Shown here: piece after piece, positions 45,807 through 55,380 of the stretch
Numbering within the stretch: the first letter of the stretch is position 1
How the letters are laid out: every line of letters starts with the position of its first letter
Source: Pontibacter korlensis
Lineage (GTDB): Bacteria > Bacteroidota > Bacteroidia > Cytophagales > Hymenobacteraceae
Assembly: GCF_000973725.1 (NCBI RefSeq)
Contig: NZ_CP009621.1
Span: 1,772,501 to 1,836,500 of the forward strand
DNA: 64,000 nt
Direction of reading: 5' to 3'
The notes under the pieces: generated by a model
What the model was told of the DNA's origin: nothing
Database searches by the model: none
Seen by the model: only the letters and a program-made list of their open reading frames with translations
Translations under genes and position numbers: made by a program

Positions 45807-48404
45807 TTACGCTGCCTGTACTTTTCTTTTCTGTTTAGGAGCTGCTGGCTTGGCTTTATTTCCGCCATTGTCTTTGCGACGAACAATAGCCATCACAAAT
45901 CCTATTGACATAACAATTGTACCGATCCACAGAATGTTCACGAATGGTTTCTCTACTGCCTTTAGGATGATGTAGTCCTTCTGCGAGGCGTTTATTCCAA
46001 TTTTGAACTTGTTATTTTCAGTGTCGATGTTCATGAACGTAAGGCGTAAACCAAGGTCGGCAACTTCTTCCGGTACACGGCCTAGCATCTGGTTCTTGAT
46101 CATCAGCACTGGGTGCGCATGATATTCTTTGCGCTCACCGAAGATCTTGAAGTCAGCCTGTACAGCCACGTCGCCTGCCTCTAGTGCTACACCTGGTACC
46201 TGCTTTATCTGCTCAACACCATTGAAGACAGCTATATAGTCGTTCAGGATGATGGTATCACCGGCAGCAAGATCATACTCCTGCAACTCGCCCCACTCTT
46301 TCTCCTCATTTGGATCCGGGATGGAAGACACGTGCGTGTATAAATCTTTATTAGCAAAGTGCTTGATATCCGGAGAGGCTAATAGGCCCATGTTCGGGTT
46401 TACCTGCGCACGTGGGTAAAGCGTAAAGGTATTATCGCCTTCGCGCTCCTTGTACTGTACCTGGTAGTAGGTGTTCTCCGGAGAGTAAAGCTCCAGTGTA
46501 TCGCCTGTCTCATAGTATACTTTGTCTTCTACCTTAATCGGCCCGCGTGCAATGGCTTTGTATGGATCGCTGGTAGGAAAGAGTAACTCGCGGTTTATAT
46601 AACCTGGTACACCTTTTACCTCCTGGAACTGCCCGTGATAGCTCACGGTGTACTTATCCATATCTACCGGGCTGTTGCGCCACAGCAGTACGTTATCGCG
46701 ATTAATCTCATCCGGAAACTCTCTGGAGTATACCAAGCCAGAAGTGTTTTGGGAGATGATGTTATCATAGCCAGAAGAGAACAGGATGCCTAGTAACATC
46801 AGGGCTATGCCTATGTGAGCCACGGCTCCGCCAGAAAGGCTTATCTTCTTATGAAGCAGGCTTAGGATAATGCTCAGGTTTGCGAACACAGCGAACAGCG
46901 AAGCTACCAGCAACACGATAAACACTGGGTTGTCCATTGTTTCGTGCAGCATACCCATCTTCGAAAGTACGATGATTAAGCTGGCAAACAGCAGGGTAAG
47001 CATACCTGGTAGCATGATTGCGTCCACGAAACTTCCTTTTTCGCCTTTTCGCCACCACAGCAGCTGACCTATACCGGAAAGTATGGCTACCGCTACACCG
47101 CCCCATAACTGAAATTTAGTGTAGTGAGCAATTTGGTCGGCTGGAAGCGCTGCATTAGACTCTATCCCAATAAAGCCCAGGAATGAGTTATAAACCGGTA
47201 TAGAAGTAGTAAACAGCACCTGGAAAGCAGCCAGACAGAGTACAATGGCACCAATAAACACCCAGAACTCTCCGCTGTAAGTGGTAAGCTCTTTCTCTGT
47301 CGTTGGGATGTTCTTCCAGCGGTACGCAAGTAGGGCAACAGCTAGAACTGCAAATGCAGCCAGGTAAGTAAACAGCTGTCCTGACAGGCCTAGGTCCGTA
47401 AATGAGTGAACAGAGGCATTACCTAAAATGCCACTTCGGGTAAGGAAGGTAGCGTAAAGTATAAGTATGAAGGAGGTGATAACAAGAATGAAAGACGCCT
47501 TCAAGCCAGACCTGCCACGGTTGTAGGCGATCATAGTATGAATGGCACCAACCAGCACTAACCAAGGAATGTAAACAGCATTCTCCACTGGGTCCCAGTT
47601 CCAGTAACCACCGAAGTTAAGCGTCTCATAAGCCCAGTAGGCACCCATCATGATACCGATACCCAACGTTACAGCCGCAAAGTGCGACCATGGAAGGGCT
47701 GGCTTAATCCACTCATGGAATTTACCCTTCCAAAGGCCAGCCATTGCAAAAGCAAAGGGCACTAAGGTGGCAGCAAAGCCAAGGAACAACGTTGGCGGGT
47801 GAATTACCATCCAGTAGTTCTGCAGCAGTGGGTTTAGTCCTGTACCATCGGCTGGCACGAAGTTAGGGTCCATGGCAAATACCGGAGCATCTGACATGAA
47901 GTCACGCATCAGGATGAAGGGAGAGGAGCCTATTTTCAGGTCGCCGATCACCACACCCAGAATCATGGAAGTGAGGAAGAGCTGCACAAAAGAGAAGACA
48001 CCCATCACCGGAGCTTCCCATACTTTAGACGTCTTACCGGTGTTAATCAACACCACGCCCAGCAGCACATGCCAGAAGATCCAGAGAAGGAACGAACCTT
48101 CCTGGCCTTCCCAGAAGCTGGAAATCATGTAGTGTACCGGCAGGTGGTTAGAAGAGTGGCTCCAGGCGTAGTAGTATTCATATCGGTGCTCATGGATAAT
48201 GTTGAACAGCGCAAATATTATCATCATTACGGCAGCTCCATGCACATAAAAAGCCCCGCGTGCCAGCTTGCGCCAGCTATTGTCGCCGGATAATTCTACC
48301 GTAGCACGAGATGCCATAAAATATGCATAAGAGGACACAATGGCCGCCACAAAGGCCAGGATCACACTCGCATGGCCAATATCCCCAATCAGCGTATTAA
48401 TCAT
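45807..48404 (-). CDS. ccmF: cytochrome c-type biogenesis protein CcmF
   Basis: 865 residues, a multi-pass haem-handling membrane protein of the Ccm system I pathway. The tryptophan-rich WWD signature is GGYWNWDPVENAVYIPWLVL, flanked by conserved His-containing loops (HPPTLFLGFA, and FLTRSGILGNASVHSFT). A periplasmic beta-rich domain (about 560-820) precedes the last helix. CcmF takes haem from CcmE and attaches it to apocytochrome c. CcmE is the next gene upstream. The C-terminus ends in a basic tail, probably cytoplasmic. Confidence 0.95.
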   Translation of the reverse strand: MINTLIGDIGHASVILAFVAAIVSSYAYFMASRATVELSGDNSWRKLARGAFYVHGAAVMMIIFALFNIIHEHRYEYYYAWSHSSNHLPVHYMISSFWEGQEGSFLLWIFWHVLLGVVLINTGKTSKVWEAPVMGVFSFVQLFLTSMILGVVIGDLKIGSSPFILMRDFMSDAPVFAMDPNFVPADGTGLNPLLQNYWMVIHPPTLFLGFAATLVPFAFAMAGLWKGKFHEWIKPALPWSHFAAVTLGIGIMMGAYWAYETLNFGGYWNWDPVENAVYIPWLVLVGAIHTMIAYNRGRSGLKASFILVITSFILILYATFLTRSGILGNASVHSFTDLGLSGQLFTYLAAFAVLAVALLAYRWKNIPTTEKELTTYSGEFWVFIGAIVLCLAAFQVLFTTSIPVYNSFLGFIGIESNAALPADQIAHYTKFQLWGGVAVAILSGIGQLLWWRKGEKGSFVDAIMLPGMLTLLFASLIIVLSKMGMLHETMDNPVFIVLLVASLFAVFANLSIILSLLHKKISLSGGAVAHIGIALMLLGILFSSGYDNIISQNTSGLVYSREFPDEINRDNVLLWRNSPVDMDKYTVSYHGQFQEVKGVPGYINRELLFPTSDPYKAIARGPIKVEDKVYYETGDTLELYSPENTYYQVQYKEREGDNTFTLYPRAQVNPNMGLLASPDIKHFANKDLYTHVSSIPDPNEEKEWGELQEYDLAAGDTIILNDYIAVFNGVEQIKQVPGVALEAGDVAVQADFKIFGERKEYHAHPVLMIKNQMLGRVPEEVADLGLRLTFMNIDTENNKFKIGINASQKDYIILKAVEKPFVNILWIGTIVMSIGFVMAIVRRKDNGGNKAKPAAPKQKRKVQAA

Positions 48405-48465
48405 CTTTGGAAGTTAGAAAGTTAAAGAGTTAAAAGGTTAGAAAGCTGTACTTTCTAACTATAAG

Positions 48466-48891
48466 CTAAAGGCTTGCAGTATTCTGCTGGATTTCCTTCT
48501 CAACGTATTTAGATGGGCACTTCAGCAGGATTTTATCAGCTACAAACACATTATTCTGCATGTTACCGGTGATAACCACCTGTTCAGAGCGCTCAAAGTC
48601 CTGAGGTTTTGGGTTAAAGTACACCACTTTTTGCTCAACCCGGTTAGTGTCTACCAGCATAAAAGTAAAGTAGTTCGGGTCTACAAGCGGGTCGTAGTTC
48701 ATGCCTACAATATGGCCCTGCATATCTTTTTTTAGGCGGCCCACCACGTGTACCTTTGTCATGTCGCCGTCTTCGGCGCGCTCAATAGCTTCGCCAAAAG
48801 AAACATAAGTGCTGGCGTCGCCTACAGAAGACATGATGATAACGATTGCCACGGCAATCACCAAAATCCCAACAATGTGTGTCTTTTTCAT
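48466..48891 (-). CDS. ccmE: haem chaperone CcmE, CxxxY type
   Basis: 141 residues. A single N-terminal membrane anchor (about 6-22) precedes an OB-fold domain (VHVVGRLKKDM, FTFMLVDTNR, VVYFNPKPQDF, QVVITGNMQNNVFVADKILLKC). CcmE holds haem covalently and hands it to CcmF. The classical ligand motif is HxxxY; here the position carries C125-P-S-K-Y129, the CxxxY variant known from some bacteria and archaea. The rest of the domain is normal, so the protein should be functional. It lies between the CcmD-like gene and ccmF. Confidence 0.93.
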   Translation of the reverse strand: MKKTHIVGILVIAVAIVIIMSSVGDASTYVSFGEAIERAEDGDMTKVHVVGRLKKDMQGHIVGMNYDPLVDPNYFTFMLVDTNRVEQKVVYFNPKPQDFERSEQVVITGNMQNNVFVADKILLKCPSKYVEKEIQQNTASL

Positions 48892-49003
48892 CTCTTATAG
48901 TTGCGTATAAATTTTATACTTAATGCTCTTATCCTGAAGCCTAACACACATAGTTATAATATAAATCCATGGCAATAGGCTTATTTTATACTTGTTTTCC
49001 GAA

Positions 49004-49270
49004 CTATTCGCGCATTTGCTTCTCCAGCTTGCTCACCTTGCGGTCCAGTGTAATCAGGTACACAATCAGGCCAGCCAGAACGGTAAGCAGCACAACCACC
49101 ACCACGTAAATTTTGCCATCCTGGCGAAGGGTATCAGCCATCTCCACATCATTTTGAGGTGCTGAGGAAAACTCTACCTCAGTTTGATTAGGCTGTGCCT
49201 GTACTGGCTGCAAGCCTGCTGTGGCGCCAAGTATAAAGCACCACATGGCTAGTAATCTAAAGAGTTTCAT
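49004..49270 (-). CDS. CcmD-like small membrane protein
   Basis: 88 residues. A signal-type helix at the N-terminus (ending GLQPVQAQ) and a second helix at about 52-70 (VYVVVVVLLTVLAGLIVYLI) are followed by a charged RKVSKLEKQMRE tail, the latter as in CcmD. It overlaps ccmC by 14 nt, which supports a role in the same haem-export step. Bacteroidota annotate such genes as CcmD family; the primary sequence alone would be weak evidence. Confidence 0.75.
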   Translation of the reverse strand: MKLFRLLAMWCFILGATAGLQPVQAQPNQTEVEFSSAPQNDVEMADTLRQDGKIYVVVVVLLTVLAGLIVYLITLDRKVSKLEKQMRE

Positions 49271-49922
49271 ATAAGCGTTGTCTCAGTATTTCTAATCTCG
49301 ATTTCACGTTCACGATCCAGATTCCCAGAAGTGTCCAGCCAAGCACGGCAGGGTAAAACACTACGCGCAGGCTGCTGTCCATGTCGTAGGTATTAAAGCC
49401 AGGATTACCACCATTGCCCGGGTGTAGTGAATCAGTGAGGCGTGGAAGTATAAACAAGAGCGGTATAAGCGCCGCGAACGCAAAAATATTGTAAACTGCG
49501 CTAATGCGGGCTCTTTGCTGTTGTTCGCTAAAGGAGCTGCGTAGCACCAGGTAAGCAAAGTAGATCAGCAAGCCTATGGCCGAAGCATTCTGTTTTGGGT
49601 CATTGCTCCAGTACTCGCCCCAGGTAAATTTAGCCCACTCCATGCCTGTGATGATGCCCAGCACGCCAAACAGTATACCTACCTTGGCTGCCTCATAGGC
49701 TATCACATCATTCTTCACAGTTGGGTTGCGGAGGTATTTTATAGAGTAGACTACCGAAATGAGTAGGATCAGGATCATGCCGAACCACATCGGCACGTGA
49801 AAATAGAGGTTACGGATGGTCTCGTTCAGAATAGCCAGCCGTGGTACTTCAGAAAGCATACCGGCTACTACAGTAAAAACCAGTAGTATCACTGCCAGTA
49901 TTTTCCACCAATTCTTTTTCAT
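49257..49922 (-). CDS. ccmC: haem exporter protein CcmC
   Basis: 221 residues with six membrane segments. The WWD-type motif is FTWGEYWSNDPKQNASAIGLL, near the middle, and a conserved His (LYFHVPMWFG) lies before it. CcmC loads haem onto CcmE. It is the first gene of the ccmC-ccmD-ccmE-ccmF run. The 5' end is supported by a promoter 30 nt upstream. Confidence 0.94.
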   Translation of the reverse strand: MKKNWWKILAVILLVFTVVAGMLSEVPRLAILNETIRNLYFHVPMWFGMILILLISVVYSIKYLRNPTVKNDVIAYEAAKVGILFGVLGIITGMEWAKFTWGEYWSNDPKQNASAIGLLIYFAYLVLRSSFSEQQQRARISAVYNIFAFAALIPLLFILPRLTDSLHPGNGGNPGFNTYDMDSSLRVVFYPAVLGWTLLGIWIVNVKSRLEILRQRLYETL

Positions 49923-49950
49923 TTTATTATGTATGATACCTGGTTTAAGA

Positions 49951-49958
49951 CAAAGGTA
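49951..49958 (-). promoter_or_regulatory. -7 box for ccmC-D-E-F
   Basis: TACCTTTG on the minus strand is a perfect -7 box, with a predicted start near 49944 and a leader of about 22 nt to ccmC. No clear -33 element is seen, so activation may be needed. Confidence 0.55.
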
Positions 49959-50116
49959 TAAGGCGTATGCTGTTGTTGCTGTTTTCCGCTTAAGTAGAGC
50001 GTTAAATGGCTGTTACAGCTAAAAAAAAGACATTTTTTTGACTAAAAACGTTCTTTTTACTGCCTCTATAAGCACCCCATGTGCGCCCTGAAAGCCTGTT
50101 TCCTGTATCCGTAACT

Positions 50117-50785
50117 TTACGAACGCCAAAGGTACGGGAATAAGATGTAAGAAACAGTGACCACGATCATGTTTATGGCAAGCAGGGTAAGCAGTTCGTC
50201 GAGACTAAGGCTACGTTCAAGGCCATCCATGGCGTTTTTTGACATCCGGATGAGCATCAGTAACATGGGCACTATAACCGGGAAGCTGAGCACCGCCATA
50301 AGCGTACCACTATTGGCCGCTTTGGAAGCAATGCTTGAGATCATGGTCAGAGAGGTGGAGAACCCGATGGCGCCCAGCATTAAGGAGAGCAGAAACATTG
50401 GTACATCCTGCACCGGGTTGCCCAACACAAAGCCGTAAAACACAAAGCAGATGGATGCTAGCAGCAGCATAAGCAGGGTGTTATAGATAATCTTGGCAAG
50501 TATAATTCCTTGCGGGCTCACAATGGAGTAAAAGTATAACAGGCGACCCCGGTTCTCCTGCATAAAGCTTTTCGCGATAGCATTAACCGAAGTAAATAGC
50601 AGAATGATCCAGAGCACAGCGTTCCATACCGGGGCCACCAGTATATTGGAGCGCATGCCAAAGCTCAGGTAGCACACAAACACCACACTGCCTACATACA
50701 GCAGCATACCGTTAAGTGCGTATTTTTGCCGCCACTCCAGCACCAGGTCCTTCTGGATCAGGTATAAAATCTCTTTAAACAGCAC
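50117..50785 (-). CDS. ccmB: haem exporter protein CcmB
   Basis: 222 residues from a GTG at 50785 (start VLFKEILYLIQKDLVLEWRQK, the normal N-terminus of CcmB). A longer frame to an ATG at 50854 would include the promoter and is rejected. It has six membrane helices and the conserved VLEWRQ near the start. CcmB is the permease of the CcmAB(C) haem-release complex and normally works with the ATPase CcmA, which is absent from this window. It lies 194 nt upstream of ccmC with its own promoter. Confidence 0.93.
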   Translation of the reverse strand: MLFKEILYLIQKDLVLEWRQKYALNGMLLYVGSVVFVCYLSFGMRSNILVAPVWNAVLWIILLFTSVNAIAKSFMQENRGRLLYFYSIVSPQGIILAKIIYNTLLMLLLASICFVFYGFVLGNPVQDVPMFLLSLMLGAIGFSTSLTMISSIASKAANSGTLMAVLSFPVIVPMLLMLIRMSKNAMDGLERSLSLDELLTLLAINMIVVTVSYILFPYLWRS

Positions 50786-50803
50786 AGTCCTATTATTTTG
50801 GCA

Positions 50804-50811
50804 CAAAGGTA
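50804..50811 (-). promoter_or_regulatory. -7 box for ccmB
   Basis: TACCTTTG on the minus strand is a perfect TAnnTTTG, with a TTAC about 20 nt upstream. Predicted start near 50797, about 12 nt before the GTG. It sits inside the longer open frame and thereby decides the start codon. Confidence 0.55.
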
Positions 50812-50984
50812 AGGCACAAAACAGTGGGAAGGTAACTTTTAAGTATAAAAGCACTTTAAGGCCGTTTCTGGCTCTGCTTTAGTTGGCTAGCATCAGGCCG
50901 GCAAGGTAAAAACTCCTGCTGCATATGAACTCTTAGTTTTATAGAGTCGTACGCAAGCGTCAGGATCAACTCTACTTAAGTGGC

Positions 50985-52802
50985 ATGGCATATCAAGCAA
51001 TTGAAGATTACGGCGTTATTGGAGATTTAAATACTGTTGCACTGGTGGGGCTTAATGGCTCAATTGACTTTATGTGCTTCCCTGACTTTGATTCGCCATC
51101 CATCTTTGCTGCCATACTAGACGACAAAAAGGGAGGGAGCTTCTCCATACACCCTGTGCACGATGGCATGAGGCACAAACAGCTTTACTTACCGGATACC
51201 AACGTGCTGCTCACCAGATTCCTTTCGGAAGACGGTATTGGTGAAGTAACGGACTTTATGCCTGTAGAGGAGCTGAAGCAGGGGCACCAGCTGATAAGGA
51301 GGGTGTCATGTGTGCATGGTGATATAACGTTTGAGATGTGCTGTGCTCCGCGATTCAACTATGCTGGTGCAGACCATACTGTTGAGCAGGTAGCCGAGAA
51401 AGAGATAGTGTTTTTCAGTAAAGGGCCAGATGGCGTAGTAATTAGGCTTAAGAGCACAATACCACTACAACTGCGGGAGGAAGATGCCGTGGCAACTTTC
51501 AGCTTACAGACCGGCGAAAAAGTGGACTTTATTCTGGAGTATAGCACCTGCGATACACCGGCAGCGGTTAATCTGGAAGAGTTTGTAACAAAAAGCCTCT
51601 ACGACACCATCAGTTACTGGAATAACTGGATCAGCACGTGTACCTACAAGGGGCGTTGGATGGAGGTGGTACACCGGTCAGCGCTGGTATTAAAGCTAAT
51701 GACCTCGCACAAGTATGGTTCCATAGTGGCAGCACCTACTTTTGGCTTGCCCGAGGAAATTGGTGGTGTGCGCAACTGGGACTACCGTTATACCTGGATC
51801 AGGGATGCTTCTTTTACTGTGTATGCCCTGCTACGGCTTGGGTACAAAAAGGAAGCAAAGGAGTTTGTTGATTGGGTTGACAGGCAGTGTGACGACGTTG
51901 GAAGCGCCGGCTACCTGCGACTCATGTACAAGCTGGATGGTAAAATGGACCTTGAAGAAACGGAGTTGAGTCACCTGGAGGGGTACAAGGGCTCAAAGCC
52001 GATACGGATTGGTAATGGTGCCCATGATCAAATACAGCTCGATATATACGGGGAGCTTCTGGACTCTGTGTACCTATACGACAGGTATGGGGATCGTATC
52101 TCGTACGGGTTCTGGCTAGATTTGAAGAAGCAGGTTGAGTGGGTTTGTAATAACTGGCACCGGGAGGATGAAGGCATCTGGGAAGTGCGAGGCGGTACAA
52201 AGCAGTTTTTATACTCCCGCATGATGTGCTGGGTGGCTATTGACAGGGCCATTAGAATAGCGCGGCAGCACTCCTATCCGCTGCCACCTCATTGGGAGCA
52301 GGAGCGGGATAAAATATTCTCTTCCATTCATGTTGAATTCTGGAATAAGGAGCTGCAGTGCTTTGTGCAGTATAAAGGCGCTGATACTGTTGATGCAGCA
52401 ACGCTGCTCATGCCCATCATACGGTTCATAAGCCCTAAAGACCCTCGCTGGCTCTCTACCCTCAAGCGCATTGAAGAAGAGTTGGTGTCGGATGCTTTGG
52501 TGTACCGCTACCGTCCTGATGAGTCATTTGATGGCCTTTCTGGGGGCGAAGGCACTTTCTCAATGTGTACTTTCTGGTATGTAGAGTGTCTGGCAAAAGC
52601 AGGACAAGTAGATAAGGCCCGTTTTTACTTTGAGAAGATGCTTGGCTATGCAAACCATGTAGGGCTGTATGCCGAAATGCTTGGTCTGAAGGGTGACCAC
52701 CTTGGTAACTTTCCGCAGGCTTTCACGCACCTGGGACTAATTACAGCAGCACTAACTATAAACGACATACTGGAAGGGGAGGAGAACAAGCGAAGGCTGT
52801 AA
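50985..52802 (+). CDS. glycoside hydrolase family 15 protein (glucoamylase/trehalase-like)
   Basis: 605 residues without a signal peptide, so probably cytoplasmic. The N-terminal 200 residues form the trehalase-like beta-sandwich (AIEDYGVIGDLNTVALVGLNG). The (alpha/alpha)6 barrel follows with GH15 motifs GGVRNWDYRYTWIRDASF near 258-275 and RIGNGAHDQIQLDIYGE near 340-356. The late GEGTFSMCTFW segment carries a Glu in the position of a catalytic base. Members hydrolyse alpha-glucosidic bonds in trehalose, dextran or starch oligomers. No partner sugar gene is adjacent, so the substrate stays open. Confidence 0.9.
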   Translation: MAYQAIEDYGVIGDLNTVALVGLNGSIDFMCFPDFDSPSIFAAILDDKKGGSFSIHPVHDGMRHKQLYLPDTNVLLTRFLSEDGIGEVTDFMPVEELKQGHQLIRRVSCVHGDITFEMCCAPRFNYAGADHTVEQVAEKEIVFFSKGPDGVVIRLKSTIPLQLREEDAVATFSLQTGEKVDFILEYSTCDTPAAVNLEEFVTKSLYDTISYWNNWISTCTYKGRWMEVVHRSALVLKLMTSHKYGSIVAAPTFGLPEEIGGVRNWDYRYTWIRDASFTVYALLRLGYKKEAKEFVDWVDRQCDDVGSAGYLRLMYKLDGKMDLEETELSHLEGYKGSKPIRIGNGAHDQIQLDIYGELLDSVYLYDRYGDRISYGFWLDLKKQVEWVCNNWHREDEGIWEVRGGTKQFLYSRMMCWVAIDRAIRIARQHSYPLPPHWEQERDKIFSSIHVEFWNKELQCFVQYKGADTVDAATLLMPIIRFISPKDPRWLSTLKRIEEELVSDALVYRYRPDESFDGLSGGEGTFSMCTFWYVECLAKAGQVDKARFYFEKMLGYANHVGLYAEMLGLKGDHLGNFPQAFTHLGLITAALTINDILEGEENKRRL

Positions 52803-52868
52803 GCTTACTAATATAGGCATAAACTAAGCTGTTCGGCTTTTTAACTTCAATACTGTAACACCCTAAAA

Positions 52869-52909
52869 CAAGAAGAGCACAGGCCATCAGCCTGTGCTCT
52901 TCTTGTTTG
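52869..52909. terminator. bidirectional terminator between GH15 and phoU genes
   Basis: CAAGAAGAGCACAGG-CCATCAG-CCTGTGCTCTTCTTG, a 15-bp perfect stem between convergent genes, ending with TTTG on the plus side and TTTTAGGG on the minus side. Confidence 0.82.
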
Positions 52910-52933
52910 TGTTCATTTATTTACTCTAGCAGC

Positions 52934-53611
52934 TTAGTCTTTCCTCTTTTTCTTGTCAGACTTATGCTTCACGATCTTAGCGTCGCGGTAGAAAATAATT
53001 TCTTCCGCAATGTTAGTTACCTGATCACCCACACGCTCTAGCTTTTTGATAATGGAGGTTATGGCTAGTGCCTCCGAGATCCTGTCCGGGTGCTCAGCCA
53101 TAAATTTAGTTACAATGGCATCAGACTTACGGTATACTTTGTTCAACGACTTATCGCGCTTGATAACCATTCTGGCCAGGGCAGTATCGTTATTACGGAA
53201 CGCCACACGGCACTCTGCCAGCATCGCCAGTGCTTCATCGTACATCGGTAGCACTTTAGTTAGCTCCATTAGTTCAGGATCAGCAGGAGCCTCTAGCTTT
53301 TTAACAAAACGGGCTATACCTTCTGCCGTATCTCCAATGCGCTCCAGGTTTGCGTTGATTTTCAGCACGGCTAGCACCAGGCGTAGGTCAACAGCAACAG
53401 GCGTAAACAGAGCGAAGAACTTTTCGCACATGCGGTCAATCTTCACATCGAACTGATTTACCTTGCGATCACGCTTAATGATCATTTTAGCCAGCTCAAC
53501 ATCGGCATTCACCATGGCCTCGCGACCGCTTTGCAGTTGATATTCTACCAAGTCCCACATTTCTAGGAGCTTAGTTTTTAGGCGTTCTAGTTCGGTATCT
53601 ATATGTGGCAT
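52934..53611 (-). CDS. phoU: phosphate-transport regulatory protein PhoU
   Basis: 225 residues made of two homologous PhoU three-helix bundles (about 10-95 and 115-205). The metal-cluster-type segments are MIIKRDRKVNQFDVKID and MVIKRDKSLNKVYRKSD, each followed by ITSIIKKLERVGDQVTNIAE-like helix patterns. PhoU couples the Pst transporter to the sensor kinase that controls the Pho regulon. It ends with a Lys-rich tail. It is the last gene of the pst operon, 57 nt after pstB. No phoR/phoB pair is in the window. Confidence 0.94.
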   Translation of the reverse strand: MPHIDTELERLKTKLLEMWDLVEYQLQSGREAMVNADVELAKMIIKRDRKVNQFDVKIDRMCEKFFALFTPVAVDLRLVLAVLKINANLERIGDTAEGIARFVKKLEAPADPELMELTKVLPMYDEALAMLAECRVAFRNNDTALARMVIKRDKSLNKVYRKSDAIVTKFMAEHPDRISEALAITSIIKKLERVGDQVTNIAEEIIFYRDAKIVKHKSDKKKRKD

Positions 53612-53668
53612 ATAAGCTTTCTTTAATGAGGGTGAGAATCTACAAATACGGGAAAAGCAGACTTCTGA

Positions 53669-54433
53669 TTAACCAAAGCGGCCTGTAATGTAATTCTGAG
53701 TACGATCGTCTTTAGGGCTTGTAAATATTGTTTTGGTCTTGTTGTACTCCACCAACTCGCCCATATAGAAGAAAGCCGTGTGGTCGCTTACACGCCCCGC
53801 CTGCTGCATGTTGTGCGTTACGATTACGATAGTATAATCATCCTTCAGTTCGTAAATCAACTCCTCTATTTTAGCTGAGGAGATAGGGTCAAGGGCTGAT
53901 GCAGGCTCGTCCATTAACAATACCGATGGTGAAATAGCCAGAGCACGGGCAATACACAAGCGCTGTTGCTGACCTCCGGATAAAGCCAAAGCCGATTTAT
54001 CAAGTTTATCTTTAACCTCATCCCAAAGGGCAGCCTGTCGCAGCGACTTTTCAGCCACTTCCTCCAGTACAGATTTTTTCTTGATGCCCTGTATCTTTAG
54101 GCCATACACAACGTTTTCGAAAATGCTCTTCGGAAAAGGATTAGGCTTCTGGAAAACCATGCCCACTTCTTTACGCAGCTCATCTACCCGTATGTCTTTC
54201 TGGTAAATATCTCTGCCGTCCAGCAGGATGCTTCCTTCAACCCTAAAGCCATCAATGTAGTCGTTCATACGGTTGAAGGTGCGCAGAAACGTAGACTTGC
54301 CACAGCCCGATGGACCAATAAAGGCCGTTACGGCTTTCTCCTCCATGGCTATGTTAATGCTTTTCAGCGCATGAAAGTCTCCGTAGTAGGCGTTGAGGTT
54401 TAAGGCCTCGAGTTTATTTTCTTTTTTACTCAT
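53669..54433 (-). CDS. pstB: phosphate ABC transporter ATPase PstB
   Basis: 254 residues from the ATG at 54433 (an upstream in-frame ATG at 54466 adds 11 atypical residues). Walker A GPSGCGKS is at 40-47, the Q-loop is [15 protein letters not shown], a PstB hallmark, the signature is LSGGQQQRL, and Walker B is [13 protein letters not shown]. It powers high-affinity phosphate import through PstA and PstC. Confidence 0.96.
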   Translation of the reverse strand: MSKKENKLEALNLNAYYGDFHALKSINIAMEEKAVTAFIGPSGCGKSTFLRTFNRMNDYIDGFRVEGSILLDGRDIYQKDIRVDELRKEVGMVFQKPNPFPKSIFENVVYGLKIQGIKKKSVLEEVAEKSLRQAALWDEVKDKLDKSALALSGGQQQRLCIARALAISPSVLLMDEPASALDPISSAKIEELIYELKDDYTIVIVTHNMQQAGRVSDHTAFFYMGELVEYNKTKTIFTSPKDDRTQNYITGRFG

Positions 54434-54522
54434 ATTCAAAGACAAAGGATAAAGGACATAAGGCATTAAGCTGGAGCCAAGCTCACAAATTAACTTGGCT
54501 TAAGCGGAGGTACTGCTTTTTG

Positions 54523-55380
54523 CTACCACCTAACTTTTTTCTGCTGCTTGTTGCGCAGGTAAACGGCAAGTCCGTTCAGCAGGAAAGTAATGAGCAACAG
54601 TACAATAATAGCCGCAGCTGCGTTAGTTAAGAAAGCCTCCTGTGGTCTGGAGGTCCAGTTAAAGATCTGGATAGGCAGTACCGTAAACTCATCCAGCGGC
54701 GAACTAGGTGTGAAAGGAACATATGCTAGCGCACCAATCACAATCAAAGGAGCTGCTTCACCAACCGCTCTCGACAGCGCCAGAATGATACCTGTAAGTA
54801 TACCTCCGAAAGAGGCTGGCAGCACCTGGAACCATACTGTTTGCCATTTAGACGCGCCCAAAGCAAAAGAACCATCGCGTATACTGCGCGGTACAGCTTT
54901 TATGGCTTCACGGGTCGTCACAATAATTATTGGCAAGATGAGGAGCGATAGTGTAAGCGCACCTGCCAGTAAGCTGCCCCCAAGGCGCATCTGGCGCACA
55001 AAAATTTCCAGACCCAGCAAACCGTAAATGATAGACGGTACCCCAGCCAGGTTAGCAATATTTATCTCCAGGAAGTTAGCCATTTTATTCTTCTTGCCAT
55101 ACTCCTCCAGGTACACACCAGCAGCCACACCCAGCGGAAAGGCAATCAGCGTCGTCAATACCAGGATCCAGAGCGTTCCCACCCAGGCAGTAAGGATACC
55201 GGCACGGCTCGCTCTGCGTGATGGCAGGCTCGTTATAAAATCCCAATCTATGCGGCCTACGCCTTCAACAACTATATCGATCAGGAAAATAGCTAATACA
55301 ACCAGCCCTATGAAGGTACAAAAGATGCCGAAGATCTGAAAGGCTTTATCTTTTAGCCTGTTGATGTCAGAGTTAGTCAT
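54523..55380 (-). CDS. pstA: phosphate ABC transporter permease PstA
   Basis: 285 residues with six membrane helices. The ABC permease coupling motif region (ITTREAIKAVPRSIRDGSFALGASKWQT, conserved EAA...G) is in the middle, and FPLGVAAGVYLEEYG is a PstA hallmark. The start overlaps the end of pstC by 8 nt, so the two permease subunits are translationally coupled. Confidence 0.95.
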   Translation of the reverse strand: MTNSDINRLKDKAFQIFGIFCTFIGLVVLAIFLIDIVVEGVGRIDWDFITSLPSRRASRAGILTAWVGTLWILVLTTLIAFPLGVAAGVYLEEYGKKNKMANFLEINIANLAGVPSIIYGLLGLEIFVRQMRLGGSLLAGALTLSLLILPIIIVTTREAIKAVPRSIRDGSFALGASKWQTVWFQVLPASFGGILTGIILALSRAVGEAAPLIVIGALAYVPFTPSSPLDEFTVLPIQIFNWTSRPQEAFLTNAAAAIIVLLLITFLLNGLAVYLRNKQQKKVRW

